From positions 1 through 9,906 of the forward strand of contig PACY01000005.1 of assembly GCA_002700405.1 (NCBI GenBank): a stretch of DNA of 9,906 nucleotides, written 5' to 3'. The DNA is from Flavobacteriaceae bacterium. GTDB lineage: Bacteria; Bacteroidota; Bacteroidia; Flavobacteriales; Flavobacteriaceae. Of this stretch, positions 7,301 through 9,906 are shown piece by piece. The translations under genes and the position numbers were made by a program. Under the pieces are notes generated by a model. That model did no database searches and was not told the DNA's origin. It saw only the letters and a program-made list of their open reading frames with translations. The number at the start of each line of letters is the position of its first letter. Position 1 is the stretch's first letter.

Positions 7301-7825
7301 ATAACAAATATAATTGGTGAATTTGATTTCGGACTATCTAGCTCTAGTGATGGGGTAAGGATATTTAATTCAGATGGAGTACTTCAAGATGAAGTTAACT
7401 ATTTATCTTCGGATCCATGGCCAGATTTATCAAATGGAGGAGGTTATACGCTAGAATTAATATCTCCAAATTTAGATAATAGTTTACCTGAGAGTTGGTC
7501 AAATATAAATTTGCATGGTAGTCCAGATCAAGTAAACACTTCTACAGCATCCATAACAGACTTGGATCTTGCAAATTCTATAATATTTCCAAATCCTTTT
7601 AATAACGAGATTAATATATTTCTAAATCTAAATAAAACATCAAATGTTCAAGTTTCTATGTTTGATATCAAAGGGGTTAAAATAATCGATATTTTTAAAG
7701 GTGATTTAGATTCAGGAATGCAATCTATTAATTCAAAATTAGACAGACTATCTTCAGGTCTATATATGCTAAAAATTACAACTTCAGATGGAATCACAAA
7801 TATTTATAAATTAATTAAGAGATAA
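4307..7825 (+). CDS. T9SS-exported CotH-family kinase-like multidomain protein
   Basis: A 1172-aa secreted protein. The domains in order are as follows. Signal peptide (1-20). First half of a lamin-tail domain (22-95, with INEVVGSN and DWIELYN). An inserted jelly-roll beta-sandwich (about 105-270, with WNTLGFNDESW and DVDYDDGFVAYINGVEIAR). Second half of the same lamin-tail domain (290-330, HTNFKISSSGETIYLRD). A chitobiase C-terminal-like Ig domain (360-434, YIRYTKDRTEP). The CotH domain (438-830). An InlB-B-like repeat (842-917, GYEFSHWSG). A second lamin-tail domain (922-1032). A T9SS type A sorting tail (1093-1172, FPNPFNN...SSGLYMLKI). In the CotH domain NRDWPGNNIKYW (677-688) and WILYDTDFGF (697-706) are intact, so the kinase-type active site looks preserved. 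CotH of Bacillus spores is an atypical secreted protein kinase; the substrate here is unknown. Expected location is the cell surface or medium. It probably shares a transcript with the beta-barrel gene. Confidence 0.93.
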   Translation: MDLKNLFTIIFLIFSITINSQSIRINEVVGSNSTIFDEDGDTPDWIELYNYGSEAISLHNWNISDEENDDEPWIFPEISLLADEYLLIWASSKDRSEINYIRTHVNHGDEFKYIVPNGNIQYWNTLGFNDESWDVGLSSFGYGDNDDETQLPFGTISVYLRKQFSIDDASLIQGLILDVDYDDGFVAYINGVEIARANINGSPPSYNATTPAEHEALIYDGGIPVRYSIDNPQDFLVDGENILSIQAHNISDESSDLTIIPFLSAVYSDSTDEGIIPPEILDLSPVSFMHTNFKISSSGETIYLRDPSNNLVDSVTIENLSADVSYGVSMNSNELVYFDIPTPEGENNSEEFLGVLISEVIFSHNAGILESPISLVLEAGEDEYIRYTKDRTEPNALSYLYEGPIEINVNSVIRAKSFKDSYISSYSYTRTYLFNVSHEIPFVSLVTDPYNLFDDDYGIYVYGDEYNPAYPHFGANFWEDWERPIHFSLYNEDGTLAANYNAGVKIFGGWSRGQDQRSLSIFARGGYGVSEFEYQFFEDINYDEFQSLVLRNSGNDWLRSNIRDVATTSLMEGSGLDYQKYTSVASYINGDYWGIYHMREKTSENMLASKHNVNANEIDLLELNAEIVDGDNQEYIELRNFVEENDLSIQSNYEYVKNEIDINNFIMYNVAQIYIDNRDWPGNNIKYWKHPEGKWRWILYDTDFGFSGQWWSSWDLDYAYSYNTLEFALDSNGPSWPNPPWSTLMFRRLVENIEFRNKFINRYADEMNSRFLPDRVIDHFTNIYDSILSEIPNHLDRWNSGMSSSDIYFYVDKMNNFAANRQPEAKQHILEEFNLPDYHKVSILNQTPTYGYVRLNNNLIIQEEDWEGDYFEEVPITLKAVAESGYEFSHWSGESDSTDSEIELSISEYSEIQAHFIPGSEVNIVINEINYKSSDEFDTGDWIELYNPNSSSIDLSSWVFKDNNDSNTYIIPEGTTIQEDSYLVIVKDEDDFLDYFPEITNIIGEFDFGLSSSSDGVRIFNSDGVLQDEVNYLSSDPWPDLSNGGGYTLELISPNLDNSLPESWSNINLHGSPDQVNTSTASITDLDLANSIIFPNPFNNEINIFLNLNKTSNVQVSMFDIKGVKIIDIFKGDLDSGMQSINSKLDRLSSGLYMLKITTSDGITNIYKLIKR

Positions 7826-7853
7826 TTGTATTAATTTATTTTAACTAAATTTG
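7826..7853 (+). promoter_or_regulatory. Promoter of the DoxX-family gene
   Basis: TTG (7826-7828) and TAAATTTG (7846-7853) are separated by 17 bp and fit the Bacteroidota -33/-7 pattern. The pair begins on the base after the stop of the CotH-family gene and ends 25 bp before the DoxX start. I see no hairpin terminator between the two genes, so read-through may add to expression. Confidence 0.6.
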
Positions 7854-7878
7854 AAATATTAATATAATATCTTTTAAA

Positions 7879-8250
7879 ATGAATAATATAGCATTATTAA
7901 CATTAAGAATAGTTTTTGCAGGCTCAATGCTTTATGGTCATGGCTTGGGGAAATTAAGCAAGTTAATTGAAGGAAATTTGAGTTTTTCTAATCCAATTGG
8001 AATTGGGGAAGCTCCAACTTTAATTCTTGCTGTTTTTTCTGAATTTTTAGCTCCAATTTTTATAATTGTAGGCTATAAGACAAAGTTTTTTAGCTTTTTT
8101 CCTGCAGCTACTATGTTTGTAGCAGCTTTTATTGTACATATGGCTGGGGGTGATCCTTTTGGAAGAATTGAGAAGCCTTTATTATTTTTAGTTGGATTTA
8201 TTGTAATTATGATGATGGGGCCTGGAAAATATTCTATAGATAAAAACTAG
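7879..8250 (+). CDS. DoxX-family integral membrane protein
   Basis: A 123-aa inner-membrane protein with four predicted transmembrane helices, at roughly residues 4-20, 46-65, 69-89 and 99-114. It shows the DoxX landmarks: a first helix ending in YGHGLGKL (19-26), an acidic residue in helix two (SEFLAPI, 54-60), and HMAGGDPF (87-94) before the last helix, followed by GPGKYSID (114-121). The length is normal for the family. DoxX relatives have been linked to quinone or thiosulfate oxidation and to redox homeostasis, but most bacterial members have no assigned role. It has its own -7 promoter and lies between unrelated units, so the context adds little. Confidence 0.9.
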   Translation: MNNIALLTLRIVFAGSMLYGHGLGKLSKLIEGNLSFSNPIGIGEAPTLILAVFSEFLAPIFIIVGYKTKFFSFFPAATMFVAAFIVHMAGGDPFGRIEKPLLFLVGFIVIMMMGPGKYSIDKN

Positions 8251-8431
8251 CTTTCGTATTATTATAAATAGATACACGATTTATCTACATTTCATCCATC
8301 TGAAATAGCTAATTTTGTTAAAAAAAAACAACTTTACTTAACATTTTTTTATTAAAAAATTAATTATTTCTCATTATATTATGAATAGTTAAAAAAACTA
8401 TTTAAAATCTAATAATTTTATTTAAAAATTT
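8251..8431 (+). promoter_or_regulatory. Leader/promoter region of the homogentisate operon
   Basis: A 181-bp AT-rich gap. TAATTTTG (8310-8317) is an exact TAnnTTTG -7 box but lacks a clear -33 TTG. If used, it gives a leader of roughly 105 nt before the dioxygenase start. Just upstream are two small dyads: TAGATA-N7-TATCTA (8269-8287) and ATTTCA-N6-TGAAAT (8289-8306). The second one covers the place where a -33 element would lie and could be an operator. Further down, AATAGTT-N5-AACTATT (8384-8402) is a 7-bp inverted repeat in the leader. No GC-rich terminator for the DoxX gene and no known riboswitch fold is recognised. Confidence 0.45.
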
Positions 8432-9598
8432 ATGCCTAGATACCACAAATTAGGTAATATACCTCTTAAAAGACATACTATACATAAAAGCAATGATGAT
8501 AAATTTTATTATGAAGAACTTTTTGGAACAATTGGATTCGACGGAATGTCATCTTTAATATATCACACGCACAGACCTACTCAGGTTAAAGATATTTTAA
8601 AATCATATGAAGTAAAGCCAAAAATAGCTGTTGAAAATAATATGAAATCTTTAATGTTAAAAGGCTTTCAAGTAAAACCAGAAAATGATTTTTTAGAAAG
8701 TAGAAAATGTATTTTAATTAACAATGATTGTCAGATTGTTCTTGCTGCACCAAAGCAATCACTAACAACATATTATTATAAGAATACTGATTCAGATGAG
8801 GTGATATTTGTTCATAAGGGGTCCGGAAAATTAAGGACTTTTCTTGGAAATATTGATTTTAAATATGGAGATTATTTGGTGATACCAAGAGGCGTTATTT
8901 ATCAAATTAATTTTGATTCTACTGATAATAGATTATTCATAGTAGAATCCAAAAGTCCTGTGTATTCTCCAAAAAGATATAGAAATTGGTTTGGGCAACT
9001 TTTAGAAAATTCTCCATATTGTGAAAGAGATATTCATCCTCCAAATCATTTAGAGACTTATAATGATAAAGGAGAATTTATAATTAAAGTAAAGAAGCAA
9101 GATACAATACATGAGTATGTGTATGCAGCACATCCGTTTAGCGCAGTTGGATGGGATGGATATAATTATCCATATAAATTTTCAATACACGATTTTGAGC
9201 CAATTACTGGAAGAATTCATCAACCTCCTCCAGTCCATCAAACATTTGAAACAAATAGTTTTGTAATCTGTTCATTTGTGCCTAGATTATTCGATTATCA
9301 TCCAAAGGCAATTCCAGCTCCTTATAATCATAGTAATATTGATTCTGATGAGGTCATATATTATGTAGATGGGGATTTTATGAGCAGAAACAATGTTGAT
9401 AAGGGATTTATAAGCCTACATCCCGCCGGCATACCTCATGGACCACATCCTGGATCTATGGAAAAAAGTATAGGAATGAAGGAGACTCTAGAATTAGCTG
9501 TTATGGTTGATACTTTTAAGCCATTAATGGTTACTGAAGAAGCATTAAAAATTGATGATGGTAAATATTATAAATCGTGGTTAAACAAAAAGAATTAA
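8432..9598 (+). CDS. hmgA: Homogentisate 1,2-dioxygenase
   Basis: A 388-aa cytosolic Fe(II) enzyme of tyrosine breakdown. It opens the aromatic ring of homogentisate with O2 to give maleylacetoacetate. The protein begins MPRYHKLGNIPLKRHTIH and carries the N-terminal jelly roll (DEVIFVHKGSGKL, 122-134, and GDYLVIPRGVIYQI, 146-159). The C-terminal catalytic part has PPPVHQTFE (265-273), YNHSNIDSDEVIYY (298-311) and SLHPAGIPHGPHPG (328-341). By analogy with the human enzyme, His300, Glu307 and His336 would bind iron and a nearby histidine (His269 or His263) would act as base. At 388 aa it is shorter than the human and proteobacterial enzymes (about 430-445 aa), as is usual for the Bacteroidota form. 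It is directly followed by the gene for the preceding pathway step, so the two form a catabolic operon. Confidence 0.95.
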   Translation: MPRYHKLGNIPLKRHTIHKSNDDKFYYEELFGTIGFDGMSSLIYHTHRPTQVKDILKSYEVKPKIAVENNMKSLMLKGFQVKPENDFLESRKCILINNDCQIVLAAPKQSLTTYYYKNTDSDEVIFVHKGSGKLRTFLGNIDFKYGDYLVIPRGVIYQINFDSTDNRLFIVESKSPVYSPKRYRNWFGQLLENSPYCERDIHPPNHLETYNDKGEFIIKVKKQDTIHEYVYAAHPFSAVGWDGYNYPYKFSIHDFEPITGRIHQPPPVHQTFETNSFVICSFVPRLFDYHPKAIPAPYNHSNIDSDEVIYYVDGDFMSRNNVDKGFISLHPAGIPHGPHPGSMEKSIGMKETLELAVMVDTFKPLMVTEEALKIDDGKYYKSWLNKKN

Positions 9599-9906
9599 AT
9601 GTCAGCTATTAAGGAACTTAATAAAACCGAAAAGATTTTTAAAGATGCTCAAGATTTTCTTCCGCTTCTAGGGATTGATTATGTAGAGTTTTATGTTGGT
9701 AATTCAAAACAAAGCGCACATTACTTTAAATCAGCTTTTGGGTTTCAGTCTGAAGCTTATTCTGGATTAGAAACTGGTAATAGAGAAAATGTTTCATTTG
9801 TCATAAAACAAGAGAAGATAAGATTAATTCTTACTTCTTCCTACAAAACAAATTCTGAAGTAAATAAGCACTGCAATAAACATGGTGATGGAGTAAAAGT
9901 TATAGC
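9599..9906 (+). CDS. hppD: 4-hydroxyphenylpyruvate dioxygenase, N-terminal fragment
   Basis: An open frame begins with ATG at 9599, the base directly after the TAA of the homogentisate dioxygenase gene, and runs for 102 codons off the window end. The fragment contains FLPLLGIDYVEFYVGNSKQ (20-38), HYFKSAFGFQSEAYSGLETG (41-60), IKQEKIRLILTS (69-80) and HGDGVKVI (95-102). This is the first vicinal-oxygen-chelate module of 4-hydroxyphenylpyruvate dioxygenase. The enzyme turns 4-hydroxyphenylpyruvate into homogentisate, the substrate of the neighbouring enzyme, using Fe(II) and O2. The iron ligands lie mostly in the C-terminal module, outside the window, so activity cannot be judged. No Shine-Dalgarno is seen; translation is probably coupled to the upstream gene. 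Confidence 0.93.
   Translation, partial: MSAIKELNKTEKIFKDAQDFLPLLGIDYVEFYVGNSKQSAHYFKSAFGFQSEAYSGLETGNRENVSFVIKQEKIRLILTSSYKTNSEVNKHCNKHGDGVKVI

Noticed and set aside
8344..8360. T7-ATT-A6 inverted repeat and nearby AATAGTT/AACTATT dyad, considered as a terminator or riboswitch.
   Set aside because: The stems are pure or nearly pure A/T and lack a GC core. No known riboswitch layout can be fitted, and such palindromes are expected by chance here.
1..9906. Search for a defence island, CRISPR array, toxin-antitoxin pair, integrase, insertion sequence or tRNA.
   Set aside because: No repeat-spacer structure, transposase or integrase motif, tRNA-like cloverleaf or typical toxin/antitoxin pair could be seen. 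The genes are envelope, membrane and catabolic functions.

Overview
The window looks like chromosome of a marine-type member of the Bacteroidota, most likely class Flavobacteriia. The DNA is very AT-rich by eye. One protein ends in a type IX secretion (T9SS) sorting domain. Start codons lack Shine-Dalgarno sequences and sit behind A/T-rich leaders. Several intergenic regions carry the Bacteroidota -7 promoter box TAnnTTTG. The lipoprotein, the small 64-aa protein and the short-form homogentisate dioxygenase also fit this group. No tRNA, rRNA, CRISPR array, insertion sequence or prophage gene is visible. Coding density is high, and no gene-free stretch exceeds about 180 bases.

Left part, minus strand (1-2442). 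A three-gene operon reads right to left: a P-loop kinase resembling the catalytic domain of HPr kinase (1007-2110), a sugar-type nucleotidyltransferase (108-1001), and the start of a phosphotransferase that runs off the window (1-126). The genes are separated by 5 bp and then overlap by 19 bp. A sugar kinase paired with a nucleotidyltransferase suggests activation of a salvaged sugar to a nucleotide sugar, in the manner of AmgK/MurU. The role of the HprK-like protein is unknown. Upstream lies a monocistronic gene for a basic 64-aa protein of unknown function, closed by a strong hairpin terminator. The two transcription units start with nearly the same 18-nt promoter-proximal sequence.

Middle part (2517-7825). 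A lipoprotein with an alpha/beta-hydrolase fold (DUF3089 type, GHSQG nucleophile elbow) is transcribed leftward. Facing away from it, a small outer-membrane beta-barrel gene is followed 27 bp later by a 1172-aa secreted CotH-family protein. The CotH protein has two lamin-tail domains, a beta-sandwich domain inserted in the first of them, a chitobiase-like domain, the CotH kinase domain, an InlB-like repeat domain and a T9SS sorting tail. These are all envelope or cell-surface functions.

Right part, plus strand (7826-9906). A DoxX-family membrane protein has its own promoter. After a 181-bp AT-rich leader with two small dyads come homogentisate 1,2-dioxygenase and, with no gap, the start of 4-hydroxyphenylpyruvate dioxygenase (cut by the window end). 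Together these two perform consecutive steps of tyrosine catabolism: 4-hydroxyphenylpyruvate to homogentisate, then homogentisate to maleylacetoacetate.

Most of the window is ordinary flavobacterial chromosome. The parts most worth a second look are the HprK-like/nucleotidyltransferase/phosphotransferase cassette, the conserved-looking 64-aa orphan with its matched promoter, and the nested-domain architecture of the CotH protein.
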